NCBI RefSeq assembly: GCF_003255815.1
Contig: NC_037668.1
Coordinates: 68,815,445 to 68,879,444, forward strand
DNA: 64,000 bases
Reading direction: 5' to 3'
Origin: Theropithecus gelada
Lineage: Eukaryota > Chordata > Mammalia > Primates > Cercopithecidae
Shown: positions 45,665 to 56,164 of the stretch, piece after piece
Layout of the letters: each line of letters starts with the position of its first letter
Position numbering within the stretch: position 1 is the first letter of the stretch
The notes under the pieces: model-generated
What the model was told of the DNA's origin: nothing
What the model saw: only the letters and a program-made list of their open reading frames with translations
Database searches by the model: none
Made by a program: the position numbers and the translations under genes

Positions 45665-45993
45665 GCTAAAGAGATTTGGTAAAAAATACTATACAGGTGA
45701 TGTGGAGTATTTCTCATTGCAATACTGCAGGAGGCACATAATGTCAGTTTGTCTAATTATTGAAGATACAAAATTTGATCACATGTTAAGAGGTGACTGA
45801 CAGTGTTCTTCACTGTAACTTCCCTTTGTAATTAATAGGCAATCAGTGGAGAGAAACTTTGAGACTGTGAATATCCTATTCCTCAGTATGTTTTTTTACC
45901 TAATGGTTTTAGCATTTATTGGTTACTCTTGCCTGACTCAATTATTTAAATAGTTGCAAAAAAGTAATTTTCTCTCATTCTTTCTACATATTT

Positions 45994-46281
45994 TTTTGAG
46001 ACAGTGTTTCGCTTTGTCCCCCAGGCTGAAATTCAGTGTCAAGATCTTGGCTTACTGCAGCCTCAACTTCCCAGGCTCAGTCAATTCTTCCATTTCAGCC
46101 TCCTGAGTAGCTGGCACCACAGGTACGTGTCATCACGCCCAGATAATTTTTGTATTTTTTTGTAGGAACAGAGTTTCACCATGTTGCCCAGGCTGGTCTC
46201 AAACTCCTGAACTCATGTGATCCACCCATCTTGGCCTCCCAAAGTGCTGGGATTACAGGTGTGAGCCACTGTGCCCGGCCT
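45994..46281 (-). mobile_element. Alu
   Basis: Antisense, 'gagacagtgtttcgctttgt' to 'ccactgtgcccggcc'. Confidence 0.88.
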
Positions 46282-46345
46282 CCTTCTTTCTATATTTATT
46301 GGCTGGCATTATGTAAAGGAGACTTCTTCCCTCCAACTTTAATTT

Positions 46346-46632
46346 TCTTTTTTTTTTTTTTTGAGAAGGGTCTTACTCTGTCACCCAGGCTGGAGTGCAA
46401 TAGCATGATCATGGCTCACTTCAGCCTCGACCTCCCAGACTCAAGGGGATACTCCCACCTCAGCCTCCCAAGTAGCTGGGACCACAGGTGTGTCACACCA
46501 TGTCCAGCTCATTTTTAATGTTTTCCGGTAGAGATGGGGGTCTTGCCATGTTGTTCAGGCTGGTCTCGAACTCCTAGGTTCAAGGGGTCCTCCTGCCTCT
46601 GCCTCCCGAAGTGTTGGGATTACAGGTGTATC
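46346..46632 (-). mobile_element. Alu, incomplete at its 5' end
   Basis: Antisense, T-run 46350-46363; stops at 'gggattacaggtgtatcag' without the usual end. Confidence 0.87.
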
Positions 46633-47000
46633 AGGTGATTTTCAGAAACCAAACTCAAGGTGTCCTCATTGCTAATGAGATGTAATTGCTTCTAGGCCTG
46701 TTCAATGAACAGTGCTTGGAAAGCCATATGTATATACAAATACATATACAAGTCATATGTTACTTATATGTATTACTTGAATAGGAGGCATACATATATT
46801 TTAAAGGCCAGAGTAGATACAGATACTCTCCAATTCAAATCCAATACTATAGGGTTCTTCCTCATCTTTTTCCATATTAGAATCTTACTTATTCATTCAC
46901 TCTATTTTCAGTATCAGAAAATTAGTCTCAGATGGCCATGCCAAAACCACAAACATTATTAAGAAGTCAGAATTTCGTTGCAGTCCATTTTTTCCTTAGA

Positions 47001-48345
47001 ATATGCCCCATATTAAAGGTATACTGTGAAGGCTTCTATATTAAAAATTTATTTGAATTAATAGTTTTTTCAATGTTATGATATCCATTTGATTCAGTTT
47101 CGTTTGTTTCTAACCAATTTTAGAGTTTGCTTTGTTCATCTTTTTTAGTTAATTTTATTTATTAAGTAAAATATTTAATTCAAAAGTCAAAAGAATATTA
47201 AAAAGTATTCTCAAAAGCCTGATTCTTATCCCGGTACTTTCTACCTTATTCCAAGACATGCCTAATGGGTGACCTTTTCATTATTTTTTGGCTTGATATT
47301 CCTGTGTTTCTTTTTATAGAAATAAATTTAAAATATATAATCTCATGTGTTATATATGTGTGCATATGTGTATACAAACATATTTCCCCTTCTCTTTCTC
47401 AAGTTAGCGTATTATATATACTTTTTGCAATTTTCTTTTTTCACATTAATGATATATCTTAGAAATCACTCCATATTAGTTTATAGAGCTCTTCCTCATT
47501 CTATTTTATGGTTGAATGGTACTTCATTGTGTGAATGTACTATATTACATTCAATCAATCTCTTAATGTTGCAAAAAAAATAACCATGTGTATGTTGCTT
47601 TATTTTTGTGGAAGTATATCTTTAAAATCAAATTCCTGAAGTGGGATCCCTGGGTCAACTAATAAGTGCATATGTGGCTTTTCTCAGATACTGCTGAATT
47701 GTATGCCCTCCCTCTCCAGTGTGAATTGTACCATTCTGCATTTTCCCAGCAAAAAAAATGAGAACGCTTATTTCCCCACAGCCTTGCTGTCTACTCAAGC
47801 TTTTGAATTTTTGTCAATCTGGTAACAAAGAATGTCTCAGTGTGGTTTTAATCTGCAGTTATTTTATTAAGGGTGGTGTGTATTTTCATATGTCTGAGGA
47901 CCATTTGTGTATCTTCTGTCAACTGTTCCTGCCTTAAAATCATTTTTCTATAGGTTTTAGTCTTTAAAAATTTTTCTATTTATGGGTGTTCTTTATGAAT
48001 TAGGGAGATTTATCTGTGCTTTATGTTGCAAATATTTTCTCCCATTTATCATTTGTCTTTTAGCTTTGCTTGGAGTATTTCTTTTCTCTAAAAACGTTTT
48101 ACAAAGTAAAATTTATTGGTCTATGTAGACTTTGAGTCATATTTAAAAAGGCTTTCCCCAACCCAAGTTTATAAAGGAATTTGTTTTCCTAGTACTCATA
48201 TAGTCATTTTTTTAACATTTTGATCTCTAATGCACGTGCAGTTTATTCTGACATATGCTGTGATATATGGATTCAATTGTATCTTTTCCTAATGGTTATC
48301 AACTTATCCCAATGTCACTTATGAAAAAGTCAATTTTATCCAATT
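47001..48345 (-). mobile_element. Old L1 (L1M) fragments
   Basis: Antisense L1 3'-half text ('atggttgaatggtacttcat', 'gaagtgggatccctgggtca', 'tttctcccatttatcatttg'), diverged. Confidence 0.75.
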
Positions 48346-48359
48346 TAACATGCCAACCA

Positions 48360-48797
48360 TCATGGACTGAATCTCCATCCCCCAAATTAATATGTTGAAG
48401 TCCTAATGCCCAATATAACTGTACCTGGAGACAGGGTTGTCAGGAGATGATGAAGGTTAAGTGAAGTCATGGGGTACAGCCCTAATTTGACAGAACTATG
48501 GCCTTATAAGAAGAGGAAGAACTCTCTCCCTCTCCCTCCACTTCTCTTCCTCTCTCCTTCCACTTCTCTCCCTCTCCCTCTACTTCTCTCCCTTCCTTCT
48601 TCCTTCTCCTGTGAGAACACAGTGAGAAGGCAGCCATAAGGTGGCTGTCTGCAAGCAAGAAGAGGACCCTCACTAGAAACCAATCCCGGCCAGAATCTTG
48701 ACCTTGGACTTTCTAGCCTTTAGAACTATGAGAAAAAAAAATTCTGTTGTTTAAGCCAGACAGTCTGTGGTATTTCACTGGCAGCTCCAGCAAACTA
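48360..48797 (+). mobile_element. Solo MaLR LTR (MLT1-type) with a CT-rich expansion
   Basis: 'atggactgaatctccatccc', 'tatgttgaagtcctaatgcc', 'ccttataagaagaggaagaa', 'gtttaagccagacagtctgt' and 'agctccagcaaactacga' follow the MLT1 LTR. The centre (about 48520-48605) is replaced by a polypyrimidine minisatellite. Non-coding. Confidence 0.85.
48520..48606. repeat. Polypyrimidine minisatellite inside the LTR
   Basis: Repeated units like ctctccctccacttct over about 87 bases, nearly all C and T. Confidence 0.9.
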
Positions 48798-49974
48798 CGA
48801 CACTACTTTTATCATATAGCAGATTTTCATATACAGTCAGATCTATCTCTGGATTTGCTATTTACTTTACACTGCTCAGCCTGTCTATTCACGTGCCAGT
48901 TCCATATAATTTTAATTATAGAGGCTTTAAAGTATGTTTTAATAGCTAATGGGATTACTCTCTGCACATTGCTCTTTTAGGAGTTCCTAGCTATTTTTGA
49001 ATTATTATATGTACCTACAAATTTTATTATATTTACCTACAAATTTTCCTCATTGCTTTGCAGAGATCCATTTTTTCCATGTCATCATTTTCTTCCTGCT
49101 TGAAGGACTTCATTTAACACTTCTTGTAGTACTGATATGCTTGTGATTAATTCTCTAAGCTTTTGTATATGTCTGCAAACGTCTTCATTTCATTTTTATT
49201 TTTGAAAGACATTCTTGTTTGGTATAGAATTCTAGCTTAACAACTTCTTTTCCTTTTAGAACTTAAAAATGCTGCTCCACTGTATTCTGGCTTGCACTGT
49301 TTCTGACGAGAAGTTGCTGTCATTCTTTGATCTTCTGTATATCATGTGCTTGTTTTTCTCTCGCTGCTCTTAAGATTTTTCTCTTTATCATGGGTTTTCA
49401 GCAATTTGATAATGATGTGCCTTGTGTGGTTTATTTCATATTCCTCCTGCTTGGGGTTCATTGAGCTTCTCTGATTTGTGAAATTATAATTTTCATAGTA
49501 TTCAACAATTTTTCAAGCATTATTTTTCTAATAACTACTTATATGCTCCCTATCTCTCCTTCAGGACTCCAGTTATATACGTTATAGACAACGTGAAGTT
49601 GTTCCATGGCTCACTGATGCTTTCTTTTTCAGTTCTTTTTCTATCTGTGTTTCATTTGGATAGTTTATACTGCTGTTTTTAAGTATGCTGATCTTCCTCC
49701 TGCAGCAATTCCAACAGTAATATGTTGTGGATCATTCAGTTTATTCATCACTTGAGATATTATATTGTATTTTCTACCTCTAAAGTTCAATTTGGTTCTT
49801 TTAAATCTAAATCCTACATTTCTCTACTCATAATTTCCTCTATTTTCTTGAACATATGCAATATAAACAACTGCTTTAATGTCCTTGCCTATTAATTCTA
49901 TAATCTGTGTGATTTCTGGATTCTTATTATAATTGGTTAGTTTTTCTTTTTCTTGTTTGCATGCCTGGTAATTT
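48798..49974 (-). mobile_element. Old L1 (L1M) fragments
   Basis: 48800-49050 reads as antisense ORF2 ('ctttaaagtatgttttaata'). 49060-49970 is a second L1M stretch ('tgcttgaaggacttcattta', 'tttgataatgatgtgccttg') that is paralogous to 62640-63850. Confidence 0.75.
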
Positions 49975-50568
49975 TTTATTGTGGTAAAATACGTATCAAA
50001 TTTATAGTTTTAATCATTTTAAAGTGTACAGTTCTGTGACATTAAGTGTATTCACATTATTGGGCAACTATCACCACCATCCATCTCCAGAACATTTTCA
50101 TTTTCCCCAGCTGAAACTTTGTACCTATTATTAACCTCTTCACTTCCTCCTCCCCGAGATCCTGGCAATAACTATTGTACTTTCTGTTTCTATAAATTTG
50201 ATTTCTCTAGATATCTCATCTAAGTGAAATCATACAATATTTGTGCTTTTATAACTGGCTTATTTCACTTAGCATGTCTTCAAGGTTCACCTATGTTGTA
50301 GCATGTGTTATAATTTCCTTCCTCTTTAAGGCTGAATAATATTCCCATTGCATCTCTCTCTCTTCCCCACCCCACTCTCTTTCTGTGTGTACATATGTGT
50401 GAACATTTTCTTTATCCATTCTTCCATCAACGGACACTTGAGTGGCTTCCACCTTTTGGCTATTGTGACTAATGCTGCTAAACATGGGTTTTCAACTATC
50501 TGCCCAAGTTCCTGCTTTCAGTTCTTCTGAGTATATACCCAGAAATGGAACTGCTGAATCATAGAATT
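49975..50568 (-). mobile_element. Old L1 (L1M) 3' region
   Basis: 'tggtaaaatacgtatcaaat', 'tctgtgacattaagtgtatt', 'gagtatatacccagaaatgg'. It is cut short at 50570 by the L1PA insertion and does not clearly resume on the far side. Confidence 0.8.
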
Positions 50569-50571
50569 CTA

Positions 50572-51936
50572 CTTTTACTTTATTATATTATATTTTAAGT
50601 ACTAGAGTACATGTACACAATGTGTAGGCTTGTTACATATGTATACATGTACCATGTTGGTGTGCTGCACCCATTAACTCGTCATTTACATTAGGTATGT
50701 CTCCTAATGCTATCTCTCCCCCAAGCCCCCACCCCGCAACAGGCCCCGGTGTGTGATGTTCCCCTTACTGTGTCCAAATGTTCATTGTTCAGTTCCCACC
50801 TATGAGTGAGAACATGTGGTGTTTGGTTTTTTGTCCTTATGATAGTTTGCTGAGAATGATGGTTTCCAGCTGCATCCATGTCCCTACAAAGGACATGCAC
50901 TCATTCTTTTTTATGGCTGCATAGCATTCCATGGTGTCTATGTGCCACATTTTCTTAATCCAGTCTGTCATTGATGGACATTTGGGTTGGTTCCAAGTCT
51001 TTGTTATTGTGAATAGTGCTGCAATAAATATACGTGTGCATGTGTCTTTATAACAGCATGATTTATAATCCTTTGGGTATATACCCAGTAATGGGATGGC
51101 TGGGTCAAATGGTATTTCTAGTTCTAGACCCCTGAAGAATCGCTACACTGTCTTCCACAATGGTTGAACTAGTTTACAGTCCCACCAACAGTGCAAAACT
51201 GTTCCTATATCTCCACATCCTGTCCAGCACCTGTTGTTTCCTGACTTTTTAATGATTACCATTCTAACTGGTGTGAGATGGTATCTCATTATGGTTTTGA
51301 TTTGCATTTCTCTGATGACCAGTGATGATGAGCATTTTTTCGTATGTCTGTTGGCTGCATAAATGTCTTCTTTTGAGAAATGTCTGTTCATATCCTTTGC
51401 CCACTTTTTGATGGGGTTGTTTTCTTCTTGTAAATTTGTTTGAGTTCTTTGTAGGTTCTGGATATTAGCTCCGGGTCAGATGGTAGATTGCAAAAATTTT
51501 CTCCCATTCTGTAGGTCGCCTGTTCACTCTGATGATAGTTTCTTTTGCTGTGCAGAAGCCCTTTAATTTAATTAGATCCCGTTTGTCAATTTTGGCTATT
51601 GTTGACATTGCTTTCGGTGTTTTAGACATGAAGTCCTTCCCCATGCCTATGTCCTGAATGGTATTCCCTAGGTTTTCTTCTAGGGTTTTTATGGTTTTAG
51701 GTCTAACATTTAAGTCTTTAATACATTTTGAATTAATTTTTGTATAAGGTATAAGGAAGGTATTCAGTTTCAGCTTTCCACATATGGCTAGCCAGTTTTC
51801 CCAGCACCATTTATTAAATAGGGAATCCTTTCCCCATTTCTTGTTTTTGTCAGGTTTGTCAAAGATCAGATGGCTGTAGATGTGTGGTATTATTTCTGAG
51901 GGCTCTGCTCTGTTCAATTGGTCTGTATCTCTGTTT
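50572..51936 (-). mobile_element. L1PA-type copy, 5'-truncated (left arm of head-to-head pair)
   Basis: Antisense L1 from the 3' end (T-rich start, then the 3'UTR) back into ORF2, about 1.37 kb. Minus-strand frames at 51143-51391 and 51465-52001 read as ORF2 C-terminus (DKPDKNKKWGKDSLFNKWCW and CWTGCGDIGTVLHCWW). The two frames are separated by breaks, so it is dead. It is joined at its 5' truncation point directly to another L1. Confidence 0.94.
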
Positions 51937-51944
51937 ATAAACAG
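51931..51944. repeat. 14-bp perfect palindrome at the L1-L1 junction
   Basis: CTGTTTATAAACAG. The left half belongs to the antisense L1 text (tatctctgttt) and the right half to the sense L1 text (ataaacagaacc), so the palindrome is the joint itself. Confidence 0.92.
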
Positions 51945-54225
51945 AACCACAGACAAAAACCACATGATTATCTCAATGGATGCAGAAAAGGCCGTTGACA
52001 AAATTCAACAGCCCTTCATGCTAAAAACTCTCAATAAATTCGGTATTGATGGAACGTATCTCAAAATAATAAGAGCTATTTATGACAAACGCACAGCCAA
52101 TATCATACTGAATGGGCAAAAACTGGAAGCATTCCCCTTAAAAACTGGCACAAGACAGGGATGCCCTCTCTCACCACTCCTATTCAACATAGTGTTGGAA
52201 GTTCTGGCTAGGGCAATCAGGCAAGAGAAAGTAATAAAGGGTATTCAATTAGGAAAAGAAGTAGTCAAATTGTCCCTGTTTGCAGATGACATGATTGTAT
52301 ATTTAGAAAACCCCATCGTCTCAGCCCAAAATCTCCTTAAGCTGATAAGCAACTTCAGCAAAGTCTCAGGATACAAAATTAATGTGCAAAAATCACAAGC
52401 ATTCTTATACACCAATAACAGACAAACAGAGAGCCAAATCATGAATGAACTCCCATTCACAATTACTTCAAAGAGAATAAAATACCTAGGAATCCAACAT
52501 ATAAGGGATGTGAAGGACCTCTTCAAGGAGAACTACAAACCACTGCTCAACGAAATAAAAGAGGACACAAACAAATGGAAGAACATTCCACGCTCATGGA
52601 TGGGAAGAATCAATATCGTGAAAATGGCCATACTGCCCAAGGTAATTTATAGATTCAATGCCATCCCCATTAAGCTGCCAATGACTTTCTTCACAGAATT
52701 GGAAAAAACTACTTTAAAGTTCATATGGAACCAAAAAAGAGCCCGCATTGCCAAGACAATCCTAAGCTAAAAGAACAAAGCTGGAGGCATCACGCTACCT
52801 GACTTCAAACTATACTACAAGGCTACAGTAACCAAAACAGCATGGTACTGGTACCAAAACAGAGATATAGACCAATGGAACAGAATAGAGCCCTCGGAAA
52901 TAATACCTCACATCTACAACCATCTAATCTTTGACAAACCTGACAAAAACAAGAAATAGGGAAATGATTCCCTATTTAACAAATGCTGCTGGGAAAACTG
53001 GCTAGCCATAAGTAGAAAGCTGAAACTGGATCCCTTCCTTACTCCTTATACAAAAATTAATTCACGATGGATTAGAGACTTAAATGTTAGACCTAAAACC
53101 ATAAAAACCCTAGAAGAAAACCTAGGGAATACCATTCAGGACATAGGCACGGGGAAGGACTTCATGTCTAAAACACCAAAAGCAATGGCAACAAAAGCCA
53201 AAATTGACAAATGGGATCTAATTAAACTACAGAGCTTCTTCACAGCAAAAGAAAGTACCATCAGAGTGAAGAGGAAACTTACAGAATGGGAGAAAATTTT
53301 TGCAATCTACTCATCTGAGAAAGGACTAATATCCAGAACCTACAAAGAACTCAAACAAATTTACAAGAAAAAAACAAACAACCCCATCAAAAAGTGGGCA
53401 AAGGATATGAATAGACACTTCTCAAAAGAAGACATTTATGCAACCAACAGACACATGAAAAAATGCTCATCATCACTGGTCATCAGAGAAATGCAAATCA
53501 AAACCATAATGAGATACCATCTCACACCAGTCAGAATGGTAATCATTAAAAAGTCAGGAAATGACAGGTGCTGGAGAGGATGTGGAGAAATAGGAACACT
53601 CTTACACTGTTGGTGGGACTGTAAACTAGTTCAACCATTGTGGAAGACAGTGTAGTGATTCCTCAAGGGTCTAGAACTAGAAATACCATTTGACCCAGCC
53701 ATCCCATTACTGGGTATATACCCAAAGGATTGTGAATCATGCTGCTATAAAGACACATGCATGTATGTTTACTGCAGCACTATTCACAACAGTAAAGACG
53801 TGGAACCAACCCAAATGTCCATCAATGACAGACTGGATTAAGAAAATGTGGCACATATACACCATGGAATACTATGCAGCCATAAAAAAGGATGAGTTTG
53901 TGTCCTTTGTAGGGACATGGATGCAGCTGGAAACCATCATTCTCAGCAAACTATCGCAAGAACAGAAAACCAAATGCTGCATGTTCTCACTCATAGGTGG
54001 GAACTGAACAATGAGATTACTTGGACACAGTAAGGGGAACATCACACACCAGGGCCTGTTGTGGGTTGGGGGGATGGGGGAGGGATAGCATTAGGAGACA
54101 TACCTAATGTAAATGATGAGTTAATGGGTGCAGCACACCAACATGGCACATGTATACATATGTAACAAACCTGCATGTTGTGCACATGTACCCTAGAACA
54201 TAAAGTATAATAAAAAAAAAAAAGA
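51937..54225 (+). mobile_element. L1PA-type copy, 5'-truncated (right member of head-to-head pair)
   Basis: Sense L1 ORF2 from the reverse transcriptase domain to the 3'UTR and A-rich tail, about 2.29 kb. A 296-codon open frame (51880-52770) includes the LSLFADDMIVYLEN catalytic box (about 52275-52315) and ends at the TAA at 52768-52770. Further frames at 53164-53655 and 53690-54007 give the C-terminal part with CWRGCGEIGTLLHCWW. The stops preclude a full ORF2p, and the endonuclease domain and ORF1 are absent. Confidence 0.94.
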
Positions 54226-54344
54226 AAAAAAAATGATACCACAAGAGTACAATCAACAAAATATAATTTTAGGAAATTTAAAAGACAAATGACTTAGGTT
54301 TTTAAACAAGTAAACTGCAAGAAAAAAATGAGAGCAGAGGAGAA

Positions 54345-54775
54345 CTCGTAGATTTAAAGAAACTTAAAGGACATATCAACTAACTGCAGTGTGTGGATTC
54401 TAATTGGATTCTGATTTGAAAAACTGATATAAATGAGACAGACAGGGAGAGAGAGAGAGAGACAGACAATTCGGAAAATTTAAACACATTAAAATACTTG
54501 TTGATATTAAGAAATTATCATTGGCTTATTTATACATGATAACAGTATGGTATGTTTAAGACATCCTTGCCCATGACAGAGACATACTAAATACTTTCAT
54601 GATACAATGATACTATGTTTAACAATTGGAGGTGGGGACAGAAAGTGTATATAAGTATAGATAAAACTATATTGACTTCAACAATGAAGGTTACACGAGC
54701 ATTCACTATGCTATTTTTCTCTTACCTTTTTATATGTTTGAAATTTTTACATTACAATTGTTTTTTTAACGGGGG
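54345..54775 (+). mobile_element. Old L1 3' end (probable)
   Basis: 'tgtgtggattctaattggat', 'acttgttgatattaagaaat' and 'tttttatatgtttgaaattt' follow the terminal text of an old L1 subfamily. A (GA)n run lies at 54446-54462. Confidence 0.55.
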
Positions 54776-55500
54776 AAAACATTAAATAAGTACCTAGGGA
54801 GCCCAAGATACATGCTCTCCAACTCTCAATCTAGCACAGCTTCCTTAGAGAAAATATAGCCGAAGTCCATAATCTAACTCTCTCGGTCCCCCATTGAGAT
54901 TCCCTATAATAGTGATTGACAGTAACTGAAAAGAAGGGCTGAATCCCTCAGATTTATTAAGGCAAAAGCTGGAGGGGGATCTTATCTGGAAAGAAAAACC
55001 TAGTGGGGGTATCATATTTTAAAAAATGATTTTCATGTAATAATGGATTCAAAGTGAGAAAACTCCAAGGACCAGGTGAGAATTAGTGAGAAAGGAGATA
55101 AGAGATCCTTATAATAGTCATGCTTTCTACTGGCAGATTTTCTCTCAATTCTTGTCATCATGATAGGGTTTGGTGAAAGCTTTATGCTTTTTGAGATAGG
55201 TTAAATGGCAAGACCTCCTTCCATTCTCTCTCTCAGGTAAATGGGCACCGGCCAAGAAGAACAAAAGGTGTGATTTCTTGTCAGAAATAATTTGGGAGAA
55301 GCCTGGTTATCATAAGCTAATGCAGAGATGGAGATGTCCAAATTGCGCAGCTTGTTTCATTTTGGGTGGGCCTTTTTAGGAGACTATATGAAAAATAAGG
55401 GATAAGCAGGGGAACCTAGGCTTTCCCATATTAGAATGTTCAGTTTTTGGAAGCTAACTATTAATAATTGGCTAGAAAGAGTTTGGGTTTACCTACTCAC
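54776..55500. other. Intron immediately downstream of the first MBT exon
   Basis: About 720 bp of apparently unique intron. No exon or RNA gene was seen. Confidence 0.5.
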
Positions 55501-55735
55501 CAAGAGGTGGCTGTAGCATACCCCCATTCTTTTCACAGTTCCCAATAGGCTGAATTTCAGCTGAGTCAACCAGCCGCCAGAAGTCATTTTTGTTGTCACT
55601 CCCATCAAGGCGCAGGCGAAGGCGGGCACCTGTCAGTCCAACTACTGTGGCAATACAGGTGGATGTGGTGTTCCTGGGGTCCTGTGCTTCCAATTTCATA
55701 CTGATCTTGAATTCGTTGCTTGGAGGTGTGTAGGA
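55501..55735 (-). CDS. SCMH1: SCMH1 coding exon: first MBT repeat (main part)
   Basis: This 235-bp internal exon starts in phase 0 after a good acceptor (cttgtttttcccag) and ends one base into a codon at a GTGAGT donor. It gives 78 codons plus one base, with no stop. The peptide runs from SYTPPSNEFK to GGMLQPPL. MKLEAQDPRN at residues 13-22 is the start signature of an MBT repeat and is echoed in the next MBT exon (MKLEAVDRKN). DFW at 51-53 and IQPIGNC at 61-67 lie in the pocket-forming part. Where repeat 2 has GWC, this one has GNC, so the binding pocket here may be weaker (inference). The preceding exon, which should end in Lys-Gln, is not in the window. The intron between this exon and the next is 15.8 kb and holds the head-to-head L1 pair. 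Confidence 0.96.
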
Positions 55736-56160
55736 CTGGGAAAAACAAGGCATGAGGTTTAGACAGATTAACAGTAAACCCCCAAAATTCATGTTTTGGA
55801 TTCAGATTGGTTATAGCTGGGCCAGGGACAACCAACTGAATTATTCCCTAATAATTAAGAAAGGTTTCATGCAAAAGAAACAACGAAAGGTAAGATGAAG
55901 GGTAAAAAATTACTTTCCAATGAAGCATCAAATAGACCCATACCAGTTAAAAAAAAAAAGGACAAGAATGTCTTATATAGGCCAGTTAATTAAATGTTTT
56001 CTCATCCTATAATTCTCTAACTCCCTACCCTTCCAGGTAGGGACTTTTTAGTCCCTTTTTAGTCTTTTTAGGACTACTACGTCCTATTAAACTACAATAT
56101 TCTTTGTGTCTCTTTGTGGAATATTTTAGTATATTGATGTGTATATCTACCACAGAGACT
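55736..56160. other. Intron immediately upstream of the first MBT exon
   Basis: Holds the polypyrimidine tract and acceptor of exon 55501-55735. A small hairpin lies at 56040-56055. The preceding SCMH1 exon is not here. Confidence 0.55.
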
Positions 56161-56164
56161 ACTG

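Larger units (their letters stand above)
44820..47000 (-). mobile_element. Ancient LINE relic, split by three Alus
   Basis: Collinear text of a repeat I recognise but cannot name with confidence (probably an old L1 in antisense): 'cacttcacccctaaatacaa', 'gatccaatcaagaattacat', 'ggcacataatgtcagtttgt', 'gaatcttacttattcattca'. Alus lie at 45380, 45994 and 46346. Confidence 0.55.

Noticed and set aside
51931..51944. Palindrome as a transcription factor or recombinase site
   Set aside because: It lies exactly at the L1-L1 joint and each half is ordinary L1 text, so the joint explains it.
51465..52001. 178-codon minus frame as a host gene
   Set aside because: It is L1 ORF2 C-terminal text (DKPDKNKKWGKDSLFNKWCW) in the left L1PA copy, running across the junction.
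50572..54225. Classical twin-priming inversion of a single L1
   Set aside because: Both arms contain the L1 3'UTR and tail; twin priming leaves only one 3' end.
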